The position numbers and the translations under genes were made by a program. A stretch of DNA of 64,000 nucleotides from Erwinia sp. E_sp_B01_1 (GTDB taxonomy: Bacteria; Pseudomonadota; Gammaproteobacteria; Enterobacterales; Enterobacteriaceae). The notes below the pieces were generated by a model. The model searched no databases and was not told where the DNA came from. It was given only the letters and a program-made list of their open reading frames with translations. The stretch spans positions 2,418,001-2,482,000 of the forward strand of contig NZ_CP142208.1 of NCBI RefSeq assembly GCF_036865545.1, in the 5' to 3' direction. Each line of letters starts with the position of its first letter. The stretch's first letter is position 1. Positions 9,273 to 18,942 of this stretch are shown here, one piece after another.

Positions 9273-12259
9273 TGATGCTGGCGACGATCGCTGATTTTAA
9301 ACCGAATATGACGCTGATTCAGAACAGCGGCATTCAGTTCCTCGACTTTGCGCTGACGCCGGATCATGATGCCGAGCTGCCGGGGAAATTTGTCCGCCAG
9401 ACGGCCAACGGCCCTTTGCTGCGTCTGAACCTTAATACGCAAAACGGCAAATATCTGCTGCCGGTGAATGCAGGCGATATGCCGGAAGTGGTCAAGCCTG
9501 AATTCAGCTTCCCGCTGGAGCAGTCGCTGCGCCTGCTGGATGGCATCTGGCTACCGCTGCCCTATTTCCGTTTCACTCCCCCGCGCACCTTTATTGGCGG
9601 TCCTGATAACTGGGCGCGTGTGCAGATTGTCGCCCTGGATAAACCGGATCAGAACGGCAACACGCACCGTATTTGTCTGGCTTTTGAAACCCGGACCTGG
9701 GCCGAAGGCGAAGATGAGTCGCTGGCGCTGAATGAAAGCGATGTCAAAAATGGCGTCAGCTTCGCGCTGGCTCACCGCAGCAATGAGCTGGGTGAGTTCC
9801 TCGACCATACCTGGATCGATGGCTGGCTGCGTGAAATTTTCAGTCAGCAGGCCTCCTCAGTGGAACAGCGTCCACAGGTGAATATCCGCACCGCCCTGCG
9901 TGAATTTGAATATCAGGCTCACTACCTGAATATCCTGCATATGCTGGGCCATCAGCTTTCCATGCCGGAACTGAAGATCAGTGCAGCCACCCTGCAGGAA
10001 CCAGCCATCCCGGTGGATTTGATCCTGGACGTGGGCAACTCTCATACCTGCGGGATCATGGTGGAAGATCATGTTGACGATCATCACGGGCTGAAACATA
10101 CCTATGAGCTGCACCTGCGCAATCTCAGCGAGCCGCATCAGCTGTTTAACGAGCTGTTTGAGAGCCGCGTGGAGTTTGCTCAGGCCAATTTTGGCAAACA
10201 GAATTTCTCGATGGAGAGCGGTCGCGAAGATGCCTTTATCTGGCCTTCCATCACCCGTGTAGGCCGTGAAGCGAGTCATCTGGCCCTGCAACGTCTCGGA
10301 ACCGAGGGCGCTACCGGTATCTCCAGCCCACGCCGTTATCTCTGGGATGAAGAGAGCTACACGCCGGGCTGGCGCTTCAGCCGCACGCCGGGCAATGCCG
10401 CTCAGGAGCCGCTGGCTACCGCTGCCCCGATGACCAACCTGGTGAATGACGAAGGCCAGCCTCTTTACAACCAGCCGCTGGATGAGCGCCTGCCGGTGTT
10501 CTCGCCGCAGTACAGCCGCAGCTCGGTGATGAGCTTTATGCTCTCTGAACTGCTGGCTCAGGCGCTGATGCAGATGAACAGCGCGGTGCAGCGCCAGAAG
10601 ATGCTGCACAGCAGCGCCCCCCGTCAGTTGCGTAACATTATTCTGACATTACCTTCTGCGATGCCTAAACCGGAGCGGGAGATTTTCCGCCGCCGGATGC
10701 ACGAAGCGATCGCGCTGGTGTGGAAAGCCATGTGCTGGCACCCGGCCGATGACGATTTCACCACCGCCAAAGACAAAGCCAAAAGCCAGGTACCCGTGCC
10801 GGAAGTGCAGATGGAGTGGGACGAAGCGACCTGCGGTCAGATGGTTTATCTCTATAACGAAACCCAGGTGAACTTTGGTGGCCGTGCCGAAGCGTTCTTC
10901 GTCAGCATGGCGCGCCCGGATCGTGCCCGCGCGGCAGATGAGCAGCCAGGCAAAACCCTGCGCATCGCCTCGATTGATATCGGTGGCGGCACCACGGATC
11001 TGGCGATTACCCAGTACCGTCTTGATGATGGCGTGGGCACTAACGTGAAAATCATGCCTCGCCTGCTGTTCCGTGAAGGGTTCAAGCTGGCGGGTGACGA
11101 CATTCTGCTGGATGTGATCCAACTCTATGTGTTGCCTGCGCTACAGGCCGCCTTTAAACAGGCGGGCATGATCAATCCGGAAGGGGTAATGACCCGGCTG
11201 TTCGGCCACGAGGGGCGGCTCGATGGTCACTCCACATTGCGCCAGCAGGTGACATTGCAGATCTTTATTCCGGTTGGCCAGGCTATTCTGGAAGCTTACG
11301 AGCAGTTTGACCCGCTGGAGCTGAATGCCGAAGTCGATGCGCGTTTTGAAGAGCTGCTGGCGCTGCCCCCCACCAGAAAGCTGCTGGACTATATCAACCG
11401 CGAGATCCAGCGTGAGCTGCCGGGCGAAGCCGCAGAGTTTGATATCCTGCGTGTCCCGCTGGTGGTCAAAATGAGCAAACTTCACGCGGAGTTCCTGTCG
11501 CCGCGCATGAATATTACTCAGAGCCTGCGCTCAATGTCCGAAGTTGTCGCGGTGTATGACTGCGATGTTCTGCTGCTGACCGGCCGCCCTTCACGCTTCC
11601 CTGGCGTTCAGGCGCTGTTCCGCCATCTGCAGCCTTTACCGGTCAGCCGTATTCTCTCTCTGGACGGCTATCACACCAATGACTGGTATCCGTTTAACAA
11701 ACAGGGCCGGATTGAGAACCCGAAATCCACCGCGGCGGTCGGCGCGATGCTTTGCCTGCTGTCGCTGGATCTGCGTCTGGCTAACTTCTGGTTCAAGGCT
11801 GGCGATTTCCAGCCCTATTCCACCATCCGCTATCTGGGGATGCTGGACAGCAACGGGGCACTGGGCAGCGATAATGTCTGGTATGGCGATATCGATCTGG
11901 ACGACGCGGAATTCCGTCTGGATGCCCGCCAGCGGTTCCAGGTCCGTGGCGCGATGACGCTGGGCTTCCGTCAGCTGGATAATGACCGCTGGCCAGCCTC
12001 ACCGCTCTATACGCTGTCGATTGCCGATCCGCAACTGGCGCGCAGCGTGGCAGGTGATAAGGTGCTGAAAATTAAACTGGCGGTGGCTAAAGAGTCCGGC
12101 GAATTTGGCCCGGAACGATTTGAAATTGCTGATGCCACGTTAGATGATGGCAGCCAGGTCCCGCTGGAGCATTTACGTCTCAGGCTGAACACCTTGGCCA
12201 GCAGCGGATCGGGAATCAGCCATTACTGGATTGACAGTGGGAGCGTATACAAGAAATGA
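9269..12259 (+). CDS. srfB: SrfB-family protein with actin/Hsp70-like ATPase motifs
   Basis: 996 residues, the size of the SrfB virulence-protein family. Two phosphate-binding motifs typical of the actin/Hsp70 fold are visible: LDVGNSHTCG near residue 254 and IDIGGGTTDLAI near 570. The spacing, larger than in Hsp70, indicates a large insertion between the lobes. No signal peptide or membrane segment is seen, so it is presumably cytosolic. The start ATG overlaps the srfA stop and the srfB stop overlaps the srfC start (both ATGA), implying translational coupling and fixed stoichiometry. ATPase activity is inference from the motifs; the biological role is not settled. Confidence 0.88.
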   Translation: MMMLATIADFKPNMTLIQNSGIQFLDFALTPDHDAELPGKFVRQTANGPLLRLNLNTQNGKYLLPVNAGDMPEVVKPEFSFPLEQSLRLLDGIWLPLPYFRFTPPRTFIGGPDNWARVQIVALDKPDQNGNTHRICLAFETRTWAEGEDESLALNESDVKNGVSFALAHRSNELGEFLDHTWIDGWLREIFSQQASSVEQRPQVNIRTALREFEYQAHYLNILHMLGHQLSMPELKISAATLQEPAIPVDLILDVGNSHTCGIMVEDHVDDHHGLKHTYELHLRNLSEPHQLFNELFESRVEFAQANFGKQNFSMESGREDAFIWPSITRVGREASHLALQRLGTEGATGISSPRRYLWDEESYTPGWRFSRTPGNAAQEPLATAAPMTNLVNDEGQPLYNQPLDERLPVFSPQYSRSSVMSFMLSELLAQALMQMNSAVQRQKMLHSSAPRQLRNIILTLPSAMPKPEREIFRRRMHEAIALVWKAMCWHPADDDFTTAKDKAKSQVPVPEVQMEWDEATCGQMVYLYNETQVNFGGRAEAFFVSMARPDRARAADEQPGKTLRIASIDIGGGTTDLAITQYRLDDGVGTNVKIMPRLLFREGFKLAGDDILLDVIQLYVLPALQAAFKQAGMINPEGVMTRLFGHEGRLDGHSTLRQQVTLQIFIPVGQAILEAYEQFDPLELNAEVDARFEELLALPPTRKLLDYINREIQRELPGEAAEFDILRVPLVVKMSKLHAEFLSPRMNITQSLRSMSEVVAVYDCDVLLLTGRPSRFPGVQALFRHLQPLPVSRILSLDGYHTNDWYPFNKQGRIENPKSTAAVGAMLCLLSLDLRLANFWFKAGDFQPYSTIRYLGMLDSNGALGSDNVWYGDIDLDDAEFRLDARQRFQVRGAMTLGFRQLDNDRWPASPLYTLSIADPQLARSVAGDKVLKIKLAVAKESGEFGPERFEIADATLDDGSQVPLEHLRLRLNTLASSGSGISHYWIDSGSVYKK

Positions 12260-14649
12260 AACCGTTGACGCCTAAACAGTTGTCCGGGCCGTTCGGCAAA
12301 AAACTGGAAGCCCTGACCAAAGGCATCGAACAGTCGGTAGCCTGGCTGGACAGCGCCCGTGAAAGTTCGCCGCGCCTGAATATGGAAGCCGATCGTCTCA
12401 GCGTCCGGCTTCAGCGCCAGCGTAATAAAGCGACCCGTTTGCTGGAGGCCGCCGGAAAAGAGTGCGCCATCGGCTTTTTTGGACTTTCCCAGGCGGGAAA
12501 GTCCTATCTGATCACCGCGCTGGCTGCCAGTGAGAAAGGCAGAACCGAGATTGCGCTGGGCAACACCACGCTCGATTACAGCCAGCTCAATCCGCAACAG
12601 TTAACCGGCACTATGGTGACCCGTTACAGCGGTCAGCAGCTGCGGGTGGATAACGAGTGGCCGGTGCAGATTGCGCTGTTAAGTGAAGAAGAACTGGTGG
12701 CGATTCTGGCCGATCTCTGGGCACGCCGTTCAGGCGAACGGGCGAGCGTGCTGGATGAACAGCAGATTTCGGAGCGGCTGAAAACCGTCTCTATGTACCG
12801 TCAGGCTGAAGCCATCGACGGGATGAACACCCATGATGTGGTGGCTCTGTGGGATCGCCTGGCGACGGCTCAGCTCTGCGTCAGTAAAGCGCTGGAGTCG
12901 CATTTCTGGCCGCTGGCGGTTGAGCTTGCACCCATGCTGGGCGTGGACGACCGTGCGCGGCTGTTTTCCCTGTTATGGGGAGAGGATCGTGAACTCACCG
13001 CCCTTTACCGCCAGCTTGCGCATGTGCTGCACCATGTTTCCTGCGTGCCCCGCGTGCTGGCACCGCTTTCGGTGCTGGACGATTCGTCGCTCAGCGTGCT
13101 GAACACCCACGGCTTGCGCTATTTCAATGCCTCATCCGATCGGGTCATTCAGGTGGTGCCACAGCATAATGGCCGCAATCTTCAGCCGGTCAACCTGCCG
13201 TTAGCCGAGCTGGCGCTGCTTGGCCGGGAAGTTGTGATGCCGCTCTACAGCGCCCCGCGTGAAAATTTATTTGAGCAGGTCGATCTGCTGGACTATCCCG
13301 GCTTTGAAACGCCTGCCGTGGTGCCGGATGATGAACAACATGCGCTGGCGCTGGACTTTATCACCGCCAAACGCCCTTTCCTGCTGACCCGTTCCGCGGA
13401 ACATCAGGAAGTGAATTTACTGATGGTTTGCAGCGCCGTCGGCCAGCGTACCGACACCCGCACCGTGGGCCGCGTGCTGGATAACTGGGTCAGGCAGACT
13501 CAGGGGGAAAATAGCCAGATTCGCAACGGGCGCAAACCCGGCCTGATCTGGGCATTGACGCCCTTCGACCAGCGTATTACTCACGGGCAAAACTTTGACG
13601 CTGCCGTTCAGCGTTACGTCGGTAACCCTGGCGATGCCTGGGGGTCGATGCTGGCGATGGATGAGAAAGGCGTCAAACGTATGGCCGGCTGGCTGGTAAG
13701 CGAAGTCCGCCGCGAGAGCAAGCTGGAACGCCTGCAGGAGCAGCGTGAGGAGATCCGCCGCGAGCTGAGCGAAAACTTATTGGGCCGCTGGCATCTCGCT
13801 TCTGAAAAAGAGGAACCTCAGGCCCGACTGCGCATTGCGGGAACGCTGCTGAAGTCGTTGCAGGCGCGTACCGGCGTCCACGGTGAGCTGCTGGAACGTT
13901 TACTGCCCTCGCGTGAGACGCTGCGCCACCTGTTCCTGCAACGGCAGAATCCTGGCCAGCGCCCGCTGGTTGAAGAATATGCGCTGAGCGAGGAGGATCC
14001 CTTCGGCATCGGGATCAGTATTGATCTGCTGAGCGATGAGCCGGTGGCAGGTTTACTCAATCCGGAGGAGAAACCCGCGCAGGAAGAACCTGAAGCTGAG
14101 TTTGCCCAGCAGGTTTATCGTCACTGGATCAATGTGCTTCGTCAGTTACCGGATCAGGGGCCGCTGCTGGAGCTGCTTGGCGTCACCAAGCCCACGCTGG
14201 AGATGCTGACCGAGGAGCTGGTAACAGCCAGTATTCGTCTGGACATTGAAGCCGCGCTGGTAAAAATGCTCACCGATCATGAAGCGCCAGGTACGCCGGT
14301 AGAGATGATGGCCGATCGTCAGGTTTCCCGCGCGCTCAGCGTGATGGGCGATTTTGTCGCCTGGCTTGGCTTCCAGCATCTGCCCGAAGCACAAAGGCCG
14401 GAGAGCAAGATTAACCGGGGGCAGAAAATTTTTGCCAAACCGGAAACGCAGACGGCAAGTCTTGGCCCCGGGCAGCGACTGACCAGACTGGATCTGAAAC
14501 CCAATAATTATGCCGCCTGGTATATTTATGACTGGCTGGTTGGCCTGAACGAGATGATCCTGCAGAACGCCGGTTACTCTGCCGCGCGCGAGATTGACGC
14601 AGAACATCGCGAGCAGCTGGCCGCGATCCTCAAGCAAATCGGGCGTTAA
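12256..14649 (+). CDS. srfC: SrfC-family putative virulence factor, P-loop GTPase-like
   Basis: 797 residues. A Walker A/G1 motif (GLSQAGKS, residues 76-83) and a G3-like DYPG at 346-349 (LLDYPGFETP) suggest a dynamin-like or other large GTPase with a long insert between G1 and G3. The C-terminal half (about 480-797) is mainly helical and charged, with no membrane segment. It is the third gene of the coupled srfABC operon and is followed by a GC-rich hairpin. The family is annotated as a bacterial virulence factor; nucleotide specificity and activity are inferred from motifs only. I saw no classical NKxD box, so GTP versus ATP preference is open. Confidence 0.85.
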   Translation: MKPLTPKQLSGPFGKKLEALTKGIEQSVAWLDSARESSPRLNMEADRLSVRLQRQRNKATRLLEAAGKECAIGFFGLSQAGKSYLITALAASEKGRTEIALGNTTLDYSQLNPQQLTGTMVTRYSGQQLRVDNEWPVQIALLSEEELVAILADLWARRSGERASVLDEQQISERLKTVSMYRQAEAIDGMNTHDVVALWDRLATAQLCVSKALESHFWPLAVELAPMLGVDDRARLFSLLWGEDRELTALYRQLAHVLHHVSCVPRVLAPLSVLDDSSLSVLNTHGLRYFNASSDRVIQVVPQHNGRNLQPVNLPLAELALLGREVVMPLYSAPRENLFEQVDLLDYPGFETPAVVPDDEQHALALDFITAKRPFLLTRSAEHQEVNLLMVCSAVGQRTDTRTVGRVLDNWVRQTQGENSQIRNGRKPGLIWALTPFDQRITHGQNFDAAVQRYVGNPGDAWGSMLAMDEKGVKRMAGWLVSEVRRESKLERLQEQREEIRRELSENLLGRWHLASEKEEPQARLRIAGTLLKSLQARTGVHGELLERLLPSRETLRHLFLQRQNPGQRPLVEEYALSEEDPFGIGISIDLLSDEPVAGLLNPEEKPAQEEPEAEFAQQVYRHWINVLRQLPDQGPLLELLGVTKPTLEMLTEELVTASIRLDIEAALVKMLTDHEAPGTPVEMMADRQVSRALSVMGDFVAWLGFQHLPEAQRPESKINRGQKIFAKPETQTASLGPGQRLTRLDLKPNNYAAWYIYDWLVGLNEMILQNAGYSAAREIDAEHREQLAAILKQIGR

Positions 14650-14657
14650 TCACCAAA

Positions 14658-14691
14658 CCGGCCCGGAGAGTAAATTAACTGTCCGGGCCGG
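14658..14691. terminator. Hairpin after srfC
   Basis: A perfect 10-bp GC-rich stem (CCGGCCCGGA at 14658-14667 with 14682-14691) follows the srfC stop by about 10 bp. There is only a weak T tract. It lies between convergent srfC and the barstar gene, so it may act on both strands. Confidence 0.6.
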
Positions 14692-14773
14692 CCTGTCATT
14701 TCCTCCCAGCCTTGATGTTCAGGCTGCGAATCGGGAAGAGTCTTGTAACTTAATGAATTCTTTCCTGTCACTC

Positions 14774-15043
14774 TCAGCGAATACGCAGGCTGAACTTGCC
14801 GTTCAGTTCGGCTTCCGCCTCACGCAGTACCGCAATAATGCCCGCGAACTGCTGCGCATCTTTATGCTGATCCAGATGGCGGAAGGTAACGTGCGCGGGT
14901 AATTCGATCATGCCGGTCAGCGCATCCCATAACGCATCAAGATTGGCCCCAAAGGCCATTTCAATAGCGAACTTGCGGGTAAACTGGCGGTAGAAGTCCG
15001 GGACATCAGCGATCTGGTCAAAATCAAAACTGATCGTGTTCAT
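14774..15043 (-). CDS. Barstar-family ribonuclease inhibitor
   Basis: 89 residues starting at ATG 15043 (MNTISFDFDQI). An upstream in-frame start at 15064 would lie inside the preceding gene and is less likely. The signature stretch FGANLDALWDALTG matches barstar FGENLDALWD-type sequence. It keeps the acidic helix with the two Asp residues equivalent to barstar Asp35 and Asp39, which plug the barnase active site. The gene starts one base after the stop of the barnase-like gene, so the two are co-translated. It is cytosolic and presumably protects the cell from its own ribonuclease before export. Confidence 0.9.
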   Translation of the reverse strand: MNTISFDFDQIADVPDFYRQFTRKFAIEMAFGANLDALWDALTGMIELPAHVTFRHLDQHKDAQQFAGIIAVLREAEAELNGKFSLRIR

Positions 15044-15044
15044 C

Positions 15045-15587
15045 TCAGTACACCTGTTCAACATGGCGGTAGTGATCGCGGGTGACGTAAATCATGCCGT
15101 CGCTGGAATAGAGCATACGATCGCTGCCGCGTCGGCCACAGTCATAGTTCACATCCGCTTCAAACCAGCGTCTCCCCTGCTTTTCTGGCAGTACCTTTTC
15201 CCGGTTTGAAAAATGATCCCCGCCAATCGCCCGGCCTGGCAGGATCTGGCAAAGATTGCCTTTGCTGGGTTCCCAGCCCTGACGCCGGGCCTGTGATTTG
15301 GTGAGGTAATAAGAAGGCAGCCGCTGATGCTGGTGCAGATAATCAGCCACCCGCTGTAACTTAGTCAGTTCGGTGATATCGCTGCCGGAGCCGACAGTAT
15401 TGTCGCGGCTCTCTGAAGATGAACGTGGGAAGGCCTCATCGCTGCTCTCCGCCGATGCGTGCCGGCCCGTCTGCTGCTGAGTCGTCTCCTGGCTTTCTGT
15501 AGAGTGATGTTGTTCGGCTGGATGACGCAGCCCGGCGGCGGTGGCAACAATCGCCAGGATCGCCGCAATAATCAGTTTTTTATTCAT
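15045..15587 (-). CDS. Barnase-family secreted guanyl-specific ribonuclease
   Basis: 180 residues. A hydrophobic N-terminal export segment (LIIAAILAIVATAAG) precedes a Ser/Thr/Gln-rich linker (about 25-70) and a C-terminal barnase-type domain (about 72-180). Family landmarks are VADYLHQHQRLP, SKGNLCQILPG, GGDHFSNRE, FEADVNY, RGSDRMLYSSDG and TRDHY. The residues corresponding to barnase Glu73, Arg83, Arg87 and His102 are all present, so it should be an active RNase. The product is exported or membrane-tethered. Its inhibitor is the next gene. A role in RNA scavenging or competition is possible, and neither is shown by the sequence. Confidence 0.9.
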   Translation of the reverse strand: MNKKLIIAAILAIVATAAGLRHPAEQHHSTESQETTQQQTGRHASAESSDEAFPRSSSESRDNTVGSGSDITELTKLQRVADYLHQHQRLPSYYLTKSQARRQGWEPSKGNLCQILPGRAIGGDHFSNREKVLPEKQGRRWFEADVNYDCGRRGSDRMLYSSDGMIYVTRDHYRHVEQVY

Positions 15588-15620
15588 CGGCGGAGTTTAC
15601 CCCGCCGGGAGAATTAGCGT

Positions 15621-16541
15621 CTATTCCTTATCAACGTATTTCTGCAACGTGGCTGGGGTGACCAACTCAAACGGGATCCAGTAGTAAGGGTCAAGTTTTT
15701 CGCCTCTGATCATGCGCTGGGCGACATCCACCGAGGCTTTGCCCTGACCGATAGCATCCTGAAAAACCGTGACCTGCATCCTGCCACTGGACATCGCCTT
15801 CAGGCCGTCCGGGGTGGCATCAATCCCACCAATCAGGATTTTGCTCTCTTTTTTGCCCGCCTGTTGCAGACCCATGATCGCCCCAATAGCCATTTCGTCA
15901 TTATTGGCCGCAACGATATCGATCTCCTCACCATTGGTCATCCAGTTGAGCATCAGATCCATCCCCTCATTGCGGGAATAGTTGGCGGTCTGTTTCTGCA
16001 CCACTTTCATTTTCGGGTATTTGGCAACCACCTGCTCCACATCTTTAGTCCGCTGGATGGCACCCGCATCGGTCAGATTGCCAATCATCACCGCCACGTT
16101 GCCCTGATAGTTTGCCAGTCGCGCCAGCTCCTCCATCTGCAGCGTCCCGGACTGTTTCTCATCGGAACCGACAAACACCACGCCATCTGGCAGTTTTTTA
16201 TCGCCAGGCGTGCGGTTAACGTAGACCAGCGGGATTTTCGCAGCGGTAACCAGTCTGGTCATTGCGGGTGTGCCGGCGGAATTTACCGGGTCAACAATGA
16301 TTGCATCCACACCGGCGCTGATAAAGCTCTGGACCTGATCGGTCTGCCTGCCCACATCCCCCCGCGCATCTTCAAACTGCACGGTGATGCCTCTGGCTTT
16401 GGCCTCTTTATCTATAGAGTGGCGGATAATAGTCAGAAAGTTTTGGTCGAAATAGGCCATTGAAACGCCGATTGTCTCCGCCAGCGCGGAAGCGGAACAG
16501 CTCAGCGAAACGACCAGCAGCAGGGCTTTACAGGTTTTCAT
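15621..16541 (-). CDS. Periplasmic sugar-binding protein (LacI-like fold, ABC type)
   Basis: 306 residues with a signal peptide (LLLVVSLSCSASALA) and a type I periplasmic-binding fold of the ribose/rhizopine family: IGVSMAYFDQNFLTIIRHS, VDAIIVDPVNSAGT, VAANNDEMAIGAIMGLQQAG and IGGIDATPDGL. It would deliver a sugar or cyclitol to an ABC transporter or chemoreceptor. No permease or ATPase gene is adjacent, so it is an orphan. The ligand is not predictable by eye. It lies just upstream of the barnase pair on the same strand, but a 33-bp gap leaves operon membership uncertain. Confidence 0.85.
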   Translation of the reverse strand: MKTCKALLLVVSLSCSASALAETIGVSMAYFDQNFLTIIRHSIDKEAKARGITVQFEDARGDVGRQTDQVQSFISAGVDAIIVDPVNSAGTPAMTRLVTAAKIPLVYVNRTPGDKKLPDGVVFVGSDEKQSGTLQMEELARLANYQGNVAVMIGNLTDAGAIQRTKDVEQVVAKYPKMKVVQKQTANYSRNEGMDLMLNWMTNGEEIDIVAANNDEMAIGAIMGLQQAGKKESKILIGGIDATPDGLKAMSSGRMQVTVFQDAIGQGKASVDVAQRMIRGEKLDPYYWIPFELVTPATLQKYVDKE

Positions 16542-16683
16542 TATTCTTCTCCAGAGTCAGGATCGGCCTGCCTCGCCTGCCGGTGCAAACGAAACAAATA
16601 AACCGATTAAAGAAGATAATGAAATAAATACTCTTACCGCAAGCACCCCGCGTTGAATCCGCAAGGCCGCTCACATTTCCTCG

Positions 16684-17637
16684 TCAGACGAGGTCCATCA
16701 CCATCAGCAGCACGGGCGTGGTCACCGCTGAGAAGATCGTCGACAGCAACATACTGGTGGCTGCCGGGCCTTTCAGCACATTAAACTGTTGTGACATCAG
16801 ATAGACGTTGATGCCGACGGACATCGATCCCAGCAACACCACCACTTTGCTCTCCAGCGGCGGCAGACCAATCAGCCAGGCCAGCGCCCAAATCACCAGC
16901 GGCTGAACAATCAGTTTCAGCAGGCAGATGGCATAGCTCTCTCGCAGCCCCTCTTTCATCTGATAGGCCGCCAGGCTCATCCCCAGTGCCACCAGCGCCA
17001 GCGGAACGGCGATTTTGCCCAGCATACTGATGGGCTGATCCACCATCTGCGGTAGCGGTACTCCGGTAAGGCTGAACAGGGTGCCGGAGAGGATGGCGAT
17101 AATCAGCGGATTTTTCAGCACGCTAATCGCCGTTTTGCCAAACCCTTTCAGATTCAGCGCGCCATGTTTGAACCATTCAACGGAGACTGTCGCCAGCGTC
17201 CAGAGGATCAGCCCATTGAAAACCAGCACCAGCGCGACTGACGGAATGGCCCGTTCGCCCAGCATCACGGTGGCAATCGGCAAACCAAGCATAACGTTAT
17301 TGGAAAATATTCCACCCAGCGCGAAAACCGAGCCAGAGATACCGTCGAGTTTAAATACGCGGCTGGCGATCAGCCTTCCCAGCACAAAAACAATCAGGCA
17401 ACTGCCAAAAAAAGCGATTAACAGGCGGGCATCAACCGGGGGACTTTTGCTGAAATCACTCATCAACCTGAACAGCATGGCGGGCAGCGCAATCTTAAAC
17501 ACCACGCGATTCAGGGCTTCGGTGATGCTTCCGGGCCATTTCTGCCAGCGAACCAGCAACCAGCCCAGGGCAATCAGAATAAACAACGGCATAGAAAGCA
17601 GGATTTGGTGCAGCAACGTATCCAAAAGCGCAGGCAT
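16684..17637 (-). CDS. AEC-family (auxin efflux carrier-like) transporter
   Basis: 317 residues with about ten hydrophobic segments. Family features are ILIALGWLLVRW at the N-terminus, the central GGIFSNNVMLGLPI stretch with conserved Asn/Gly, and AVPLALVALGMSLA in the second half. Bacterial AEC proteins move dicarboxylates such as malate or malonate, or other organic anions. No adjacent catabolic gene identifies the substrate. It appears monocistronic, with hairpins on the upstream side at 17725-17741. Confidence 0.85.
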   Translation of the reverse strand: MPALLDTLLHQILLSMPLFILIALGWLLVRWQKWPGSITEALNRVVFKIALPAMLFRLMSDFSKSPPVDARLLIAFFGSCLIVFVLGRLIASRVFKLDGISGSVFALGGIFSNNVMLGLPIATVMLGERAIPSVALVLVFNGLILWTLATVSVEWFKHGALNLKGFGKTAISVLKNPLIIAILSGTLFSLTGVPLPQMVDQPISMLGKIAVPLALVALGMSLAAYQMKEGLRESYAICLLKLIVQPLVIWALAWLIGLPPLESKVVVLLGSMSVGINVYLMSQQFNVLKGPAATSMLLSTIFSAVTTPVLLMVMDLV

Positions 17638-17724
17638 GTGGGGCTCAACAGTCAGTCGTTTTCTCTACCATAAGGTCGATGGATAGCGGGGTAAAGCCCG
17701 GATATGGATCGCAGAATAAAAACA

Positions 17725-17741
17725 GGCCGGAAAAACCGGCC
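17725..17741. terminator. Short GC hairpin between the AEC and AI-2E genes
   Basis: GGCCGG-AAAAA-CCGGCC at 17725-17741. A second hairpin (CGCTGCC/GGCAGCG, 17821-17841) lies just after the AI-2E gene stop. Either could end the AI-2E transcript on the minus strand. Neither has a long T run. Confidence 0.45.
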
Positions 17742-17846
17742 CCGGAAGAGAGAGTTAGCTAAAACTGCCAGCGATAAACTTCGTCACAGCGCGGGCAGTT
17801 TTGCAGTGGGAGAATGCGCACGCTGCCGCTTTCTGGCAGCGCGAAA

Positions 17847-18866
17847 TCAGATTAACCGCGCCAGACGCAGTTCGCTTTTCAGGTAGGCGTAGTAAACCGG
17901 CGCGGCAACTACGCCGGCCAGACCGAAGGCCGATTCAAACACCAGCATTGCCAGCAGGATTTCCCAGGTTTTGGCATTGATGCGGCTGCCAAAAATGCGC
18001 GCATTGATAAAGTATTCCAGTTTGTGCACCAGTATCAGGAAGATCAGGGCAATCACCGCCGCTTTCAACGAGATAGAGAGACCGATCAACACAATCACCG
18101 TATTGGAAATCAGGTTACCGATAATCGGCAGCAGCCCCGCCACGAAGGTCAGCACCACCACAGTTTTGGCAAACGGGAAGTGCAGGCCAAACAGCGGCAG
18201 CACGCCAAACAGGAAGCCACAGGTCAGCACGGTGTTAACCAGCGAAACTTTGATTTGCGCAAACACCACGTTATGGAAGGAAGCGGCCAGGATAGTCAGA
18301 CGATCCAGCAGCGCGTGTTTAAGAGGCGCATCACGGGTATTCAGGCTGCTGACGCGCAGTGAGATGATCGCCCCCAGCAGCATACCAATCAGCATGGTGG
18401 CAAAGGTGTGCGCCGCTGTGCGTCCCAGTGTTTGCACTACCACCAGATGCTCACGCAGCCAGGTGATAACCTGATGCTGGAGCTCATCAATGTCCGCGGG
18501 CAGATAACGTGTCACCACCGGAGAGAGCGTGCGTTGGGCATCCTCAAGCAGCTTGCTTGCCGCAGCATGGAAGGCTGCCGGGTTCTGGAAATCATGCAGT
18601 AAAAACCCAATCAGTTTGGTGACCCCGCCCGCCAGCGCCACCAGGATGATTACCGTCAGGAAGAAGATAATGATCCAGCGGGCCAGCGGGCCTTTCACCA
18701 GCCTCTCCACCCAGGGGGTTAACGCAAGGATAGTTTCATAGACAATAAATCCGGCAAGAAAACAGGGCAGCAGCCGCAGGGGGAAAATCAGAAACAATGC
18801 CCCAAACACCAGTAAGAAACTGGCAGCCTCGCAAATACCCTGTTTATTCAGTTTCCCCAACTCCAT
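17847..18866 (-). CDS. AI-2E family transporter (TqsA/PerM-like)
   Basis: 339 residues with seven to eight hydrophobic segments in the AI-2E family pattern: a four-helix N-terminal part, a soluble middle (about 105-150) and the conserved C-terminal block FVAGLLPIIGNLISNT and GSRINAKTWEILLAMLVF. Family members include E. coli TqsA, reported to export autoinducer-2, and others linked to Na+/H+ exchange, so the exact cargo is open. It is probably transcribed alone; 76 bp separate it from the upstream metI-like gene. Confidence 0.87.
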   Translation of the reverse strand: MELGKLNKQGICEAASFLLVFGALFLIFPLRLLPCFLAGFIVYETILALTPWVERLVKGPLARWIIIFFLTVIILVALAGGVTKLIGFLLHDFQNPAAFHAAASKLLEDAQRTLSPVVTRYLPADIDELQHQVITWLREHLVVVQTLGRTAAHTFATMLIGMLLGAIISLRVSSLNTRDAPLKHALLDRLTILAASFHNVVFAQIKVSLVNTVLTCGFLFGVLPLFGLHFPFAKTVVVLTFVAGLLPIIGNLISNTVIVLIGLSISLKAAVIALIFLILVHKLEYFINARIFGSRINAKTWEILLAMLVFESAFGLAGVVAAPVYYAYLKSELRLARLI

Positions 18867-18942
18867 GATGATCCCTGTCTGAAAGATATTAAAAATCAGT
18901 GTGATTCAGACAGTATACAACGCGTTGTCAGGTTCTTCTCTG

